Source of the DNA: an uncultured Saprospiraceae bacterium
GTDB taxonomy: Bacteria > Bacteroidota > Bacteroidia > Chitinophagales > Saprospiraceae
Length of the DNA stretch: 34,881 nt
Assembly: GCA_937918905.1 (NCBI GenBank)
Contig: CAKZSH010000367.1
Span: 1 to 34,881, forward strand
Direction of reading: 5' to 3'
Part shown: positions 8,468 to 17,490 of the stretch, one piece after another
Layout: every line of letters begins with the position of its first letter
How positions within the stretch are numbered: the first letter of the stretch is position 1
Notes under the pieces: model-generated
Database searches by the model: none
Told to the model about the DNA's origin: nothing
What the model saw: the letters and a program-made list of their open reading frames with translations, nothing else
Made by a program: the position numbers and the translations under genes

Positions 8468-11341
8468 TTATTTAAACTGCATTAAGAATTCAGTTAAATT
8501 CTGTTCTTTTCGCAAAGAAAATTTCTTTCTTAGTCGATATCGACTCGCTTCCACTCCACGTGTAGTTACATTGAGTAAGGAGGTCATTTCTTTTGTTGTC
8601 AAATTCATTCTGAGGTAGGCACACATTTTCAAATCCTTTGGGGTCAATTCAGGATATGTTTCTTTTAATTTTTCAAAATAGCCACTATGCACTTGGTTAA
8701 AATGCAACATCATTTGTTCCCAATTTTCATCCTGAATTTCTTCAGCTTGGAGTTTTTGAATCAACTTTTGTATGGCTTTATTTGAATCAGGATCTTTTAC
8801 ATTTTTCTTGATTTCACCAAGGCGGGTTTTGATATTAACCAGCGTCTCATTTTTCTTTACCAAATTTAAAGTGGCGGAAGTTAATTCTCTTTGCTTGAAA
8901 GCTAGTTCCGATTCTTCTTTTTCCTCTTTTAATTTACCAATCGCAGCTTCTGATTCTTTTATAACTTGAATATGATCTTCTTTTAATCCTGAATATTTCT
9001 TTTGATAAAAACGGATAACATACCCCAAAAGCCAAACTCCTAACAATAAATATAATAGATAAGCTAATTTAGATTGGTACCACGGAGGGGAAATCGCAAA
9101 GGAATAAGTGATTTCGTTACTTAGAATTTGGCTATTACTTTTTGCTTGTAAATGGAAGGTATATTCTCCTGGAGAAAGGTTAGTATATTCTTTAAAATTA
9201 TTAAAATTCCAATCTGCCCAATCGCTTTCAAAACCTTCTAAATAGTATCGATATTGAGTTGCTTTGCCACTTGCAAAATCAGTCCCAGAAAAACTAAAAA
9301 ACCAATTATTTAAATCATGTGTAAATGATTTTATTTGAGTTTCAGGTTGCTGTGAAAGCACTTGGTTTTCTTCAAAATAAAAACCATTAGAAATTAAGGA
9401 ATCCCCTTTTGAAGTGATAGAAATATTATTGAACACTACTTGAAAAGAGGTATCGGCTTGGATGGAACTCGTAGGATGATAATGAATAAATCCTCTATCA
9501 TTGGTAATAAAAACATTATCATTCGTGAATGGATAAATGGTTTCAAAACCTCCATTTAATTGTTTATTTAAAAAAGGAAAAACGATTTTTTTAATTTTCT
9601 TTTCTAAACCTTTATCTGATATTTTTAAAATACCCAATTCCGTATTTGTGATAAACCAGATGTCGCCATTGGGTGTTTCTTGCAGCCTTCTTACTTTTGT
9701 ATTTTTTCCAAAAACACTATTAAAAGCATCATAGGGTTCAAACCGTTCTGACTCATAATTAAAATTAAAAACACCTCTTTCTCCACAGAAAATAATATCA
9801 TCTTTTATTCGAAATAAATGATTTAAATTGGCAGAGGGTAGACCATCTTGCGGGCCATATTTTTTTACTTCTGCAAAGCCTAATGATTCGTTTGGAGTAA
9901 TTTTATAAATACCTCGGTAGGGGTGAGACATCCAAATATTGCCTTTCATATCTTGCTCCATAAAACGGCAAGACTCGCCCAAATTTGTAAACAAAGGCTT
10001 AGTTTTCCATTGGTTTTCTACTTTATCAAATAAAACAATATTGTTATAACTTCCTGCGATTACCTTATCATCATATCCTTCTAATTCGTCGAAAGTCCAC
10101 ATTCCAGTTGTTTTAAAAAAACGTTTGGCTTTATCATTTTCGATAATATAAGCACCATTGTTATGACCAATGAGCAAGTCATCATCAATGATATCAATTC
10201 CCCACACCTGTCCTTTTGTATTTTCTATAAGGTCAAAATCATTAGTGGCATCAGGGCTGTAATAGGGTTTCCAATCTCTTTGATATAATCCTTTATTGGT
10301 GGCAAAATAAATTTTATCCTTAAATATTTTTATGTCAAAACCAACTGCATCTTTATCCTTATCGGGATAAATTCTGGTAAATGGAGAATTGATTTGGATG
10401 TAGTTAATTCCATTTGAAAGACCAATCCAAAGGTTGTTATTTTTGTCACAACAAAGGCTCAAAAAATTATTATTCAATAACCCATTTCCCTTATGGATAT
10501 GACTGATACTTTTTCCTTCCTCATCTAAAATTATAATCCCTCCATATGCAGTTGCTATGGCTAAGCGATTCCCTAAAATAGGAACGATATCATGAATCCT
10601 ATTTTCTTTAATAAAATCATCAACGTAAGTTTTCCAGGGTACTATTTTGCCTTTTTCTAAAGTAAAAAATCCAGCTTCTTGGCAGGCAATTAAATATCCC
10701 TGCTTAAAAGGTACGATTCCTTCCACCCCTTTGAATTGAAAAAACTCACTTCCTTCAATCAGTTTAAATTTATTATTTTCCAAAAAATAGATCCCCGTAA
10801 AAATATCTTGAGCATAAATTTTTCCATTGACTTGCCCTATATTTACGATATCACCTTTGGTATAAACATTAAAATGATTTTCATGAAAGTGGTATAATTT
10901 ATTGGATGCCCTAAAAAATATTTCTTCATTTTGAACTTCAATTTCCCATACATCTTCAAAGTTTTGATGTAGTTTGGGAATCAAATGTTTTAGGGATTCA
11001 AATTCCCAAATTCCTTTTTCATTAGGAATATACCTTCCAAACTCATTTTGACCTCCAGCATATATAATTCCATTATCCGTAATTCCCAAAGAACGTACAA
11101 TAGTAAAATTGGGTAGTGGGAAAACTGTCCATGTCGTACCATCAAATTGAAGCATACCACTATTATTAGCAAAGTACATTACGCCAAATTTGTCTTGAAC
11201 AATATCGGAGTTTTGAGATCCAGCCTCCGTAATTTCTTTGGGAAATGCTTGAATAATAGGCACTCCAAGATTATAGTCTTGAGCCAATAGGATAGAAGAA
11301 GATAAAAGTAGAAGTAGTCCTAGAAGGATTTCTTTTCTCAT
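8468..11341 (-). CDS. SusR-like membrane regulator: propeller, Y_Y_Y, TM, HTH
   Basis: 957 residues. A signal peptide (residues 1-20, ending ILLAQ) is followed by a long two-component-regulator-type beta-propeller with repeats such as DKNNNLWIGLSNGI and NGDIWFITN (to about residue 650), a Y_Y_Y domain near 680-755 (FSFSGTDFASGKATQYRYYL, LSPGEYTFHLQA), one membrane helix at about 759-779, a charged coiled coil at about 785-880 and a LuxR/GerE-like helix-turn-helix at about 898-957 (LTPKDLKMCAYLRMNLTTKEMTSLLNVTTRGVEASRYRLRKK in part). There is no histidine kinase or receiver domain, unlike hybrid two-component systems. It probably senses a periplasmic oligosaccharide and directly controls the divergent susC operon from the membrane. 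The downstream five-repeat gene may be its target or co-transcribed. Confidence 0.9.
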   Translation of the reverse strand: MRKEILLGLLLLLSSSILLAQDYNLGVPIIQAFPKEITEAGSQNSDIVQDKFGVMYFANNSGMLQFDGTTWTVFPLPNFTIVRSLGITDNGIIYAGGQNEFGRYIPNEKGIWEFESLKHLIPKLHQNFEDVWEIEVQNEEIFFRASNKLYHFHENHFNVYTKGDIVNIGQVNGKIYAQDIFTGIYFLENNKFKLIEGSEFFQFKGVEGIVPFKQGYLIACQEAGFFTLEKGKIVPWKTYVDDFIKENRIHDIVPILGNRLAIATAYGGIIILDEEGKSISHIHKGNGLLNNNFLSLCCDKNNNLWIGLSNGINYIQINSPFTRIYPDKDKDAVGFDIKIFKDKIYFATNKGLYQRDWKPYYSPDATNDFDLIENTKGQVWGIDIIDDDLLIGHNNGAYIIENDKAKRFFKTTGMWTFDELEGYDDKVIAGSYNNIVLFDKVENQWKTKPLFTNLGESCRFMEQDMKGNIWMSHPYRGIYKITPNESLGFAEVKKYGPQDGLPSANLNHLFRIKDDIIFCGERGVFNFNYESERFEPYDAFNSVFGKNTKVRRLQETPNGDIWFITNTELGILKISDKGLEKKIKKIVFPFLNKQLNGGFETIYPFTNDNVFITNDRGFIHYHPTSSIQADTSFQVVFNNISITSKGDSLISNGFYFEENQVLSQQPETQIKSFTHDLNNWFFSFSGTDFASGKATQYRYYLEGFESDWADWNFNNFKEYTNLSPGEYTFHLQAKSNSQILSNEITYSFAISPPWYQSKLAYLLYLLLGVWLLGYVIRFYQKKYSGLKEDHIQVIKESEAAIGKLKEEKEESELAFKQRELTSATLNLVKKNETLVNIKTRLGEIKKNVKDPDSNKAIQKLIQKLQAEEIQDENWEQMMLHFNQVHSGYFEKLKETYPELTPKDLKMCAYLRMNLTTKEMTSLLNVTTRGVEASRYRLRKKFSLRKEQNLTEFLMQFK

Positions 11342-11656
11342 TAAATTGTTTGTGCTGTGAGGTGTAAATATAATAAAAGTACACCCAATGAGTAGTAAAA
11401 TAGAAAAAATAAAAGGTCGGTGAGTAGGTATTTTTTAGGAAAAATATAATGAATTTAAAGCATGAGTGTATTAGTGAGGTGCTTTTATACCAAAAAATCA
11501 AAAATTCCAAATTAGATTTGTGTAAACTCATTTTTAGTACTGAGAATTTTTATAAAACTATTTTTTTTATTCAAAGCAAGCCACGTACTCCTTTTTAGTG
11601 CGTTTCACAATAGAAACAAATTCTCAGTATTGAATTCAATAAACTTATAATTTGAA
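11342..11656. promoter_or_regulatory. Divergent regulator/susC promoter region
   Basis: A 315-bp non-coding spacer between divergent genes. TAGATTTG at 11513-11520 matches the -7 consensus TAnnTTTG on the plus strand, but no clear -33 TTTG precedes it. Downstream, a 12-bp perfect inverted repeat TACTGAGAATTT (11538-11549) / AAATTCTCAGTA (11618-11629) flanks 68 bp. If transcription starts near 11527 the dyad would be in the susC leader; otherwise it may be an operator. No protein-coding potential was accepted here. Confidence 0.5.
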
Positions 11657-14600
11657 ATGAAAAAAAATCAACTTTTAATGCTACTCCTTTCCCTATTCAT
11701 GGGAATCCAAGTATCAGCGCAAATTACGGTAACTGGTAAAGTTACTGCGGCCGATGAACCTGATGGGTTGATTGGTGCTACAGTTATTCTTCAAGGAGAT
11801 GAATCAATTGGTACCACTACTGATATTGATGGAATTTATAAAATTACAGTACCTAGTGAAAATTCAGTTTTGTTAATCAGTTATACTGGTTTTCGAACAA
11901 GTGAAATTGCAGTCGATGGAAGAACAGAAATTGATGTTCTTATGGAATCAGGATTGGTGATGGATGAAGTTGTAGTGATTGGATACGGAACTCAAAAGAA
12001 AAAAGTCGTAACAGGTGCGATTTCTAAAGTAAAAGCTGAAGACCTTGAAAAAGCGGGAACGGCTCGTTTGGAGTCTTCTCTTCAAGGACGTACTTCAGGT
12101 GTACTTGTAGTTTCTGACTCAGGACAGCCAGGAGCAAGTGCCAAAGTACGAATCAGAGGAACAACTTCAATAAGTGATGTTGGTCCTCTTTATGTTGTAG
12201 ATGGTGTACCGATTGGAGGAGGTATTGATTACCTTTCACAAAGTGACATCGAATCTATTGAAGTTTTAAAAGATGCTTCGGCAGGTATTTATGGTTCGCG
12301 TGCTTCAGCAGGTGTAATTTTAGTAACTACTAAAAAAGGAAAAGCAGGACAAATGCGGGTGAATTATAGCAGCTATTATGGTATTCAAAATTCTTGGAGA
12401 AAATTGAGAGTTTTAAATGCTTCAGAATATGCTACACTTCTCAATGAAGCTTCTGTTGCTGATGGTGGAAATGTTCTTTTTGAAGATCCGCAAGTTTTGG
12501 GAGAAGGAACAGATTGGCAAGAAGCGGTATTTAATAAAAATGCTCCGATTCAAAATCATGAGATTTCATTAAGTGCTGGTTCTGAAAGATCAACTTATTA
12601 TGCTTCTTTTTCTTACTTCGATCAAGATGGAATTGTATCAGAAGAAGATTCAAAATATCAAAGATTTACAGCAAGATTTAATTCAGATCATAAAATAAGT
12701 GATCGTATAAGTGTAGGAAATACAATTGCATATTCTTATGTGAAATCTGTTGGAGTTTCTACTAACTCTGAATTTGGTTCTCCTTTAAGTAGAGCAATTA
12801 ACTTAGATCCACTTACTCCGATTTATGAAACACGTGAAGATGTTTTGAATTCAAGTGTCTATCAAAACTTTGCAGTAGTCGGAGATGAGAATGGGTTATT
12901 TGGAATTTCTGATTTGGTAACTTCTGAGGTTTTAAATCCACTTGCTGCTTTGGAAGTACAACAAGGATTTGGTCATAGTGATAAAATTGTATCTAGCCTT
13001 TATGGTGAGGTCAAATTGATTGATGGCTTAAAATTTAGAACTAGTATCGGAAGCGATTTGGCTTTTTGGGGTGGAGCAGGTTTTAGTCCTGTTTTCTATT
13101 TGAATGCAGCTAATCGAAATGATATCAATTCATATAACCGAGGTAAAAATCAAGGTTTGAAATGGATTTTTACCAATAATTTCTCTTATGAGAAGACTTT
13201 TGGCAAACACAGATTTTCAGGTATTGTTGGTATGTCCGCAGAGAAAAATAGTGGAAATGGGTTGAGTGGAACTATTCAAGATATTCCAGCTACAAGTTTG
13301 GAAGAAGCTTCTTTTTCTTTTTTCAATGATCCTGAAACTCAACGATTTGGTGGATTCGAATATGAAGATAGATTGATTTCTTACTTTGGACGATTGATCT
13401 ACAATTACCAAGAGAAATATTTATTTCAATTTGTTTACCGATTGGATGGTTCTTCTCGATTTGGTTCTAATAATAAATTTGGAGCATTCCCATCTGTTTC
13501 TTTAGGTTGGGTCGTTACAGAAGAAGATTTTTTATCCAATAATTCTAATTTGAATTTCTTGAAAATTAGAGGTTCTTATGGGATCAATGGAAATAATAAT
13601 ATTGGTGATTTTAGATTCCTATCAACGATAGGTGAAGGACGAACATACACTTTTGGTTTTAATGAAAACCTAACGAATGGTGCAAGTCCTAATCAATTGC
13701 CTAATCCTGATTTGAAATGGGAAAGAACAATTCAAACTAATGTAGGATTCGATGCAGTAGTTTTCAAAAACATTAATCTAACTTTTGATGTTTATAAAAA
13801 AGTGACTGATGGAATTTTAGGAAGACTCTTTTTACCAAGTTTTGTAGGAAATGAAGCAGGAGACGGAAATGTAGGTGAAATGGAAAATACAGGAGTTGAA
13901 TTAGAAATTGGTTACAAAAAGTCAAGAGGCGATTTCAGATTTGAAATATCTGGTAACACTTCTTATACTCAAAATGAAGTAGTATTCATTAACGATGACG
14001 CAGATTTTATTCCAGGAGAAAGATTTGGTCCACAAGGATTAGAAATTACTCGAACCTCTGTTGGCTTACCTTTCAACTACCTTTTTGGATATAAAACGGA
14101 TGGTTTATTTCAAAACCAAAATGAAATCAATAATCACGTAGGTGAAGACGGTGCCTTATTACAACCTGAAGCACAACCTGGAGATATTAAATTTATTGAC
14201 TTCAATGGTGATGGAATTTTGGATGATGAGGATCGTACTCAAATTGGAAATGCAATTGCACCTTGGACTTTTGGATTTACATTTAATGCTTCTTATAAAA
14301 ACTTTGATTTATTCTTATTTGGACAAGGTATTTATGGAAATGATATTTATAATGCGACTCGTAGATTTGATTTACCTAAATCTAACTTTAATGCTAAAGC
14401 ATTAGAAAGATGGACAGGTGAAGGAACGTCAAACGAATTTCCAAGAATGACACTTACTGATCCTAACAGAAACTATTCTCGTAGTTCTGATTTCTTTCTG
14501 CAAAATGGAGGATTTTTTAGAATTAAAACTTTGCAGTTAGGATATAATCTACCAACTGAGGTATTGGATAAAGTAGGCGCACAAAAAGTAAGAGTTTATG

Positions 14601-14731
14601 TATCTGGAAGTAATTTATTTACATGGACGAAGTACCAAGGATTTGATCCAGAGATTGGAGGAAGTGGAGTGGATAGAGGAATTTATCCTCAAGCAAGAAC
14701 AATAATGTTCGGATTAAATGTTGGATTCTAA
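11657..14731 (+). CDS. susC: SusC/RagA family TonB-dependent outer-membrane transporter
   Basis: 1024 residues, typical length. The signal peptide ends IQVSAQ (about residue 21), followed by a carboxypeptidase-regulatory-like domain (about 23-105: ITVTGKVTAADE, GATVILQG, GTTTDIDGIYKI), the TonB-box/linker DEVVVIGYGTQKKK, the plug (about 115-230; VRIRGTTSIS, PLYVVDGVPI, IESIEVLKDASAGIYGSRASAGVILVTTKKG) and a beta-barrel ending RTIMFGLNVGF. A calcium-site-like loop DFNGDGILDDED lies near residue 850. It imports oligosaccharides across the outer membrane using TonB energy and forms a lidded pair with the SusD protein encoded next. The start codon has an A-rich leader and no Shine-Dalgarno. The substrate is inferred from neighbouring GH16 and GH3 genes to be beta-glucan oligosaccharides. 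Confidence 0.97.
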   Translation: MKKNQLLMLLLSLFMGIQVSAQITVTGKVTAADEPDGLIGATVILQGDESIGTTTDIDGIYKITVPSENSVLLISYTGFRTSEIAVDGRTEIDVLMESGLVMDEVVVIGYGTQKKKVVTGAISKVKAEDLEKAGTARLESSLQGRTSGVLVVSDSGQPGASAKVRIRGTTSISDVGPLYVVDGVPIGGGIDYLSQSDIESIEVLKDASAGIYGSRASAGVILVTTKKGKAGQMRVNYSSYYGIQNSWRKLRVLNASEYATLLNEASVADGGNVLFEDPQVLGEGTDWQEAVFNKNAPIQNHEISLSAGSERSTYYASFSYFDQDGIVSEEDSKYQRFTARFNSDHKISDRISVGNTIAYSYVKSVGVSTNSEFGSPLSRAINLDPLTPIYETREDVLNSSVYQNFAVVGDENGLFGISDLVTSEVLNPLAALEVQQGFGHSDKIVSSLYGEVKLIDGLKFRTSIGSDLAFWGGAGFSPVFYLNAANRNDINSYNRGKNQGLKWIFTNNFSYEKTFGKHRFSGIVGMSAEKNSGNGLSGTIQDIPATSLEEASFSFFNDPETQRFGGFEYEDRLISYFGRLIYNYQEKYLFQFVYRLDGSSRFGSNNKFGAFPSVSLGWVVTEEDFLSNNSNLNFLKIRGSYGINGNNNIGDFRFLSTIGEGRTYTFGFNENLTNGASPNQLPNPDLKWERTIQTNVGFDAVVFKNINLTFDVYKKVTDGILGRLFLPSFVGNEAGDGNVGEMENTGVELEIGYKKSRGDFRFEISGNTSYTQNEVVFINDDADFIPGERFGPQGLEITRTSVGLPFNYLFGYKTDGLFQNQNEINNHVGEDGALLQPEAQPGDIKFIDFNGDGILDDEDRTQIGNAIAPWTFGFTFNASYKNFDLFLFGQGIYGNDIYNATRRFDLPKSNFNAKALERWTGEGTSNEFPRMTLTDPNRNYSRSSDFFLQNGGFFRIKTLQLGYNLPTEVLDKVGAQKVRVYVSGSNLFTWTKYQGFDPEIGGSGVDRGIYPQARTIMFGLNVGF

Positions 14732-14739
14732 ATTAAAAA

Positions 14740-14772
14740 ATTCACGACAGGACTGTAACTCCTCTTGTGAAT
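14740..14772 (+). other. Intercistronic hairpin between susC and susD
   Basis: A 33-nt imperfect hairpin starting ATTCAC and ending CTTGTGAAT, 9 bp after the susC stop. It shares its ends and exact length with elements at 16376-16408 and 19771-19803. No long T tract follows, so partial termination or 3'-end protection is more likely than full termination. Confidence 0.5.
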
Positions 14773-14820
14773 AGATTTAAAATCAAAAGACAATTTTTTA
14801 GTTTTTTAAAATTTATAGAA

Positions 14821-16359
14821 ATGAAAAATTATATAGCATATAAAATAATAGCAGTATTTGCTTTCCTGATTTTGGCAACTACCTCTTGTAAAAAAGATTT
14901 TTTAGAATTACAACCTAGAGGTACAGCATTGGAATCAAATTTTTACCAAACAGAAGATGAATTATTTCAAGGTTTGGTAGCCGTTTATGATGTATTACAA
15001 TGGGGTAGTACTTCAGGATGGACGATGAAGGTAGGTTTATTAAATGCAGCTTCAGACGATACTTTCGCAGGTGGAAGTGATGCCTCTGATCAACCTGCAT
15101 GGGTGGCTTATGATGGATTTGATTTGACTCCAACTTTGGGGCCACAAGAAGGATTATGGAGAAAATATTATGCAGGAATTTACCGTGCAAATCTATTGTT
15201 AGAAAAATTAGAAGAAGCACCAGCAGAGGTGGGAAGTTCTTTTAAAGCACGACTTGCTGCTGAGGCTAAATTTTTAAGAGGATACTTTTATTTTGACTTA
15301 GTGAAGTTTTTTGGAAGAGTGCCAATTATTACAGAAGTACTTAGTCCTGATGCGGTTAAAGAAGTAACACAATCGAGTGTAAGTGAAGTGTATGCTCAAA
15401 TAGAATCAGATTTGAATGCAGCTAAAAACGAATCGTTAATGCCTGAGTCAGTTCCTCCATCTGAATTGGGAAGAATTACTCAAGGTGCGATTTCAGCACT
15501 ACTAGGAAAAGTGATTCTATTTCAAAATAATGATGGTAGAATGATGGAAGCTGCTGGACATTTTGAAGATGTTATCAATTCAGGTTTCTATGCTTTGGAA
15601 CCTAATTTCGAAGATATTTTTACAAAATCAGGAGAGTTTGGTGCAGAGTCAGTTTTTGAAATTCCATTTGCAAGTAACAAGCCGGGCGACTGGGGATGTT
15701 GTTTTGCATCTGGTCCATTACAAAATCCTACCGAAGGCAATTTCAATGTTCAGTTTTTTGGAATGAGAGATTATGTTGGGCCTGATTATGCATCAGGTTG
15801 GAGCTTTTGTCCTGTGACTACTGATTTAGCTGATTTTATGGCAAATGATCCACGATATCAACATACGATTATTGATGGAAATGTATTGAAAGCGCAAGGG
15901 GCATCTTACACCGTAGGTTTTCAAAATACAGATTACTTTATTAAAAAATACGCTCCACTTGAAGCGGAACTTGCAACAGATGGGGTGACTGCATTAGCTT
16001 GGGGCACGAATGAACGGGTCATTCGATTAGCAGATGTTTACTTGATGGCTGCTGAGGCATTAATTAGGGGAGGAGGAGATAACAATACAGCAAGAGGATA
16101 TGTAAATACTGTAAGACAGAGAGTTGGATTAGCAAGTATTCCTTCTTCTGTAAGTGGAAATATATTGTTAGATGCAGTTCACAAAGAAAGAAGAATGGAG
16201 TTAGCGACTGAAGGACATCGCTTTTTTGATTTGGTACGTACTGGAAAAGCAGTAGAAGTTTTAGACGGATTTGTACCTGGTAAGCATGAATTATTACCGC
16301 TTCCGTTAATCGAATTGGATTTAGCAAATGGACAATTAACTCAGAATCCTGGGTATTAA
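14821..16359 (+). CDS. susD: SusD/RagB family glycan-binding lipoprotein
   Basis: 512 residues from the ATG at 14821; an upstream in-frame ATG at 14767 would put 18 poorly fitting residues before the signal and overlap the hairpin. The lipoprotein signal ends LATTSC (C23) followed by KKDFLELQPRG, a classic SusD N-terminus. Helical TPR-like features follow (EDELFQGLVAVYDVLQW, LAAEAKFLRGYFYFDLVKFFGRVPII) and the typical C-terminal ERRMELATEGHRFFDLVRTGKA and LLPLPLIELDLANGQLTQNPGY. It is the surface lid that delivers glycan to SusC. Lying directly after susC with a hairpin between, it is in the same operon. Confidence 0.97.
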   Translation: MKNYIAYKIIAVFAFLILATTSCKKDFLELQPRGTALESNFYQTEDELFQGLVAVYDVLQWGSTSGWTMKVGLLNAASDDTFAGGSDASDQPAWVAYDGFDLTPTLGPQEGLWRKYYAGIYRANLLLEKLEEAPAEVGSSFKARLAAEAKFLRGYFYFDLVKFFGRVPIITEVLSPDAVKEVTQSSVSEVYAQIESDLNAAKNESLMPESVPPSELGRITQGAISALLGKVILFQNNDGRMMEAAGHFEDVINSGFYALEPNFEDIFTKSGEFGAESVFEIPFASNKPGDWGCCFASGPLQNPTEGNFNVQFFGMRDYVGPDYASGWSFCPVTTDLADFMANDPRYQHTIIDGNVLKAQGASYTVGFQNTDYFIKKYAPLEAELATDGVTALAWGTNERVIRLADVYLMAAEALIRGGGDNNTARGYVNTVRQRVGLASIPSSVSGNILLDAVHKERRMELATEGHRFFDLVRTGKAVEVLDGFVPGKHELLPLPLIELDLANGQLTQNPGY

Positions 16360-16375
16360 TCTCTTTATCAACTTA

Positions 16376-16408
16376 ATTCATAAGGTGACTTTAAGTCACC
16401 TTGTGAAT
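16376..16408 (+). other. Intercistronic hairpin between susD and the PKD gene
   Basis: A 33-nt near-perfect hairpin: ATTCATAAGGTGACTT paired with AAGTCACCTTGTGAAT, starting 17 bp after the susD stop. It shares termini with the hairpins after susC and after the second GH16 gene. No T tract follows, so it is likely an attenuating or stabilising element. Confidence 0.75.
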
Positions 16409-16441
16409 AGAGGATGTCAAATTAATTTTAAAAAATATATC

Positions 16442-17314
16442 ATGAAAAATATCGTTTTAATTTTTGTAAGTGTATTGTTAGCTTTTAGTAGTTGTAAGCC
16501 ATCTCAAGAGGATGCAATAGAGTTAAGTGCGGTGCCTACTAACGTAGATTTTACTATCGAAGAAAAGGCTGGAGAAACCAATACGTACATTTTAACTAAT
16601 AATACAACGGGAACATTCCTTTATAATTGGGATTTGGGAAATGGTACTTCCGTTAGTGGTGAAACAGTAGAGGCTTATTATCCATCTAAAGGAGATTATG
16701 AAATTACCCTTCGAGCATTTAATAATGGTGGTTTTGGTACTGCTTCAAAAATGGTTCAAGTTTTAGAGGATGACGTAGCACCATGTCCGTCAGGTGGATT
16801 GATGGAGTTCCTTTCAGATTGTAATGAACTTGGTTGGACATTAGCTCCAGAAGCAGGTGCATACTGGGTAGGCCCAGATGATGCTACAACTTGGTGGTCT
16901 AATCCTGCAGATGATGTGAATGTTCGATTTTGTGCTTTTGATGATGAGTGGATTTTCAAATCAGATGGTGTAATGGTTTATGATACTAAAGGTGACCTTT
17001 GGGCAGAGGATTATATGGGACATAATTTTGAATGTGTAACGGATGACCAATTGACTGGCGATCCAGCCGTTTGGGGACCAGGAACTCATACTTTTTTGGT
17101 GAGTGATGATCCTATTCCACAATTAACTGTGGTAGGTTTAGGAGCATTTATGGGACTACCAAAAGCAACTAATGATGGTGAACTTACAACACCTACTGCT
17201 ACTCAAATTACTTATGACGTCATTGAAATGGGAACGGATGCAAATGGGAAATTTATGACACTTGAAGTAAACTTTGGTCCTGGACTTTGGAGATTTAAGT
17301 ATGTAGCACAATAA
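16442..17314 (+). CDS. PKD-domain surface glycan-binding lipoprotein
   Basis: 290 residues from the ATG at 16442; an in-frame ATG at 16385 lies inside the preceding hairpin and before the signal peptide, so it was rejected. The lipobox ends LAFSSC (C18). A PKD fold occupies about residues 25-95 (FLYNWDLGNGTSVSGETVEAYYPSKGDYEI in part, with ITLRAFNNGG). A second, Trp-rich domain of about 190 residues (EAGAYWVG, TTWWSNP, EWIFKSDG, GPGTHTFLV, FGPGLWRFKYV) looks like a carbohydrate-binding beta-sandwich but was not recognised as a named family. In position and design it corresponds to the SusE/F-type surface glycan-binding proteins, and PKD proteins of this type occur in laminarin loci of marine Bacteroidota. 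Function in binding beta-glucan is inferred. Confidence 0.75.
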   Translation: MKNIVLIFVSVLLAFSSCKPSQEDAIELSAVPTNVDFTIEEKAGETNTYILTNNTTGTFLYNWDLGNGTSVSGETVEAYYPSKGDYEITLRAFNNGGFGTASKMVQVLEDDVAPCPSGGLMEFLSDCNELGWTLAPEAGAYWVGPDDATTWWSNPADDVNVRFCAFDDEWIFKSDGVMVYDTKGDLWAEDYMGHNFECVTDDQLTGDPAVWGPGTHTFLVSDDPIPQLTVVGLGAFMGLPKATNDGELTTPTATQITYDVIEMGTDANGKFMTLEVNFGPGLWRFKYVAQ

Positions 17315-17399
17315 AGAACCAAAGGTTTTTCAAATTAGAAAAATACTAAACGGTAACTAACACACATCATATAACTAATTGCAATTGTTCTTTGAATAC

Positions 17400-17464
17400 A
17401 AGTTCTTCCGGTGCTTATTTTCACTAGATTTTAATTCAGATGATTATACGCTCTGGAAGAACTT
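17400..17464 (+). promoter_or_regulatory. Leader inverted repeat upstream of first GH16 gene
   Basis: A perfect 10-bp dyad, AAGTTCTTCC (17400-17409) and GGAAGAACTT (17455-17464), with a 45-nt AT-rich interior, ends 26 bp before the GH16 start codon. It could fold as a leader stem in the mRNA or mark a regulator-binding site. Confidence 0.4.
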
Positions 17465-17490
17465 TATTAAAAGTCGCACTAATTTTTTCT

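Noticed and set aside
11271-11531. An 86-codon minus-strand frame in the regulator/susC spacer
   Set aside because: Low-complexity Phe/Tyr-rich product of AT-rich DNA overlapping the regulator start; no coding support.
14767-14820. Upstream start for SusD giving 18 extra residues
   Set aside because: The extension overlaps the intercistronic hairpin and precedes a complete lipoprotein signal starting at 14821.
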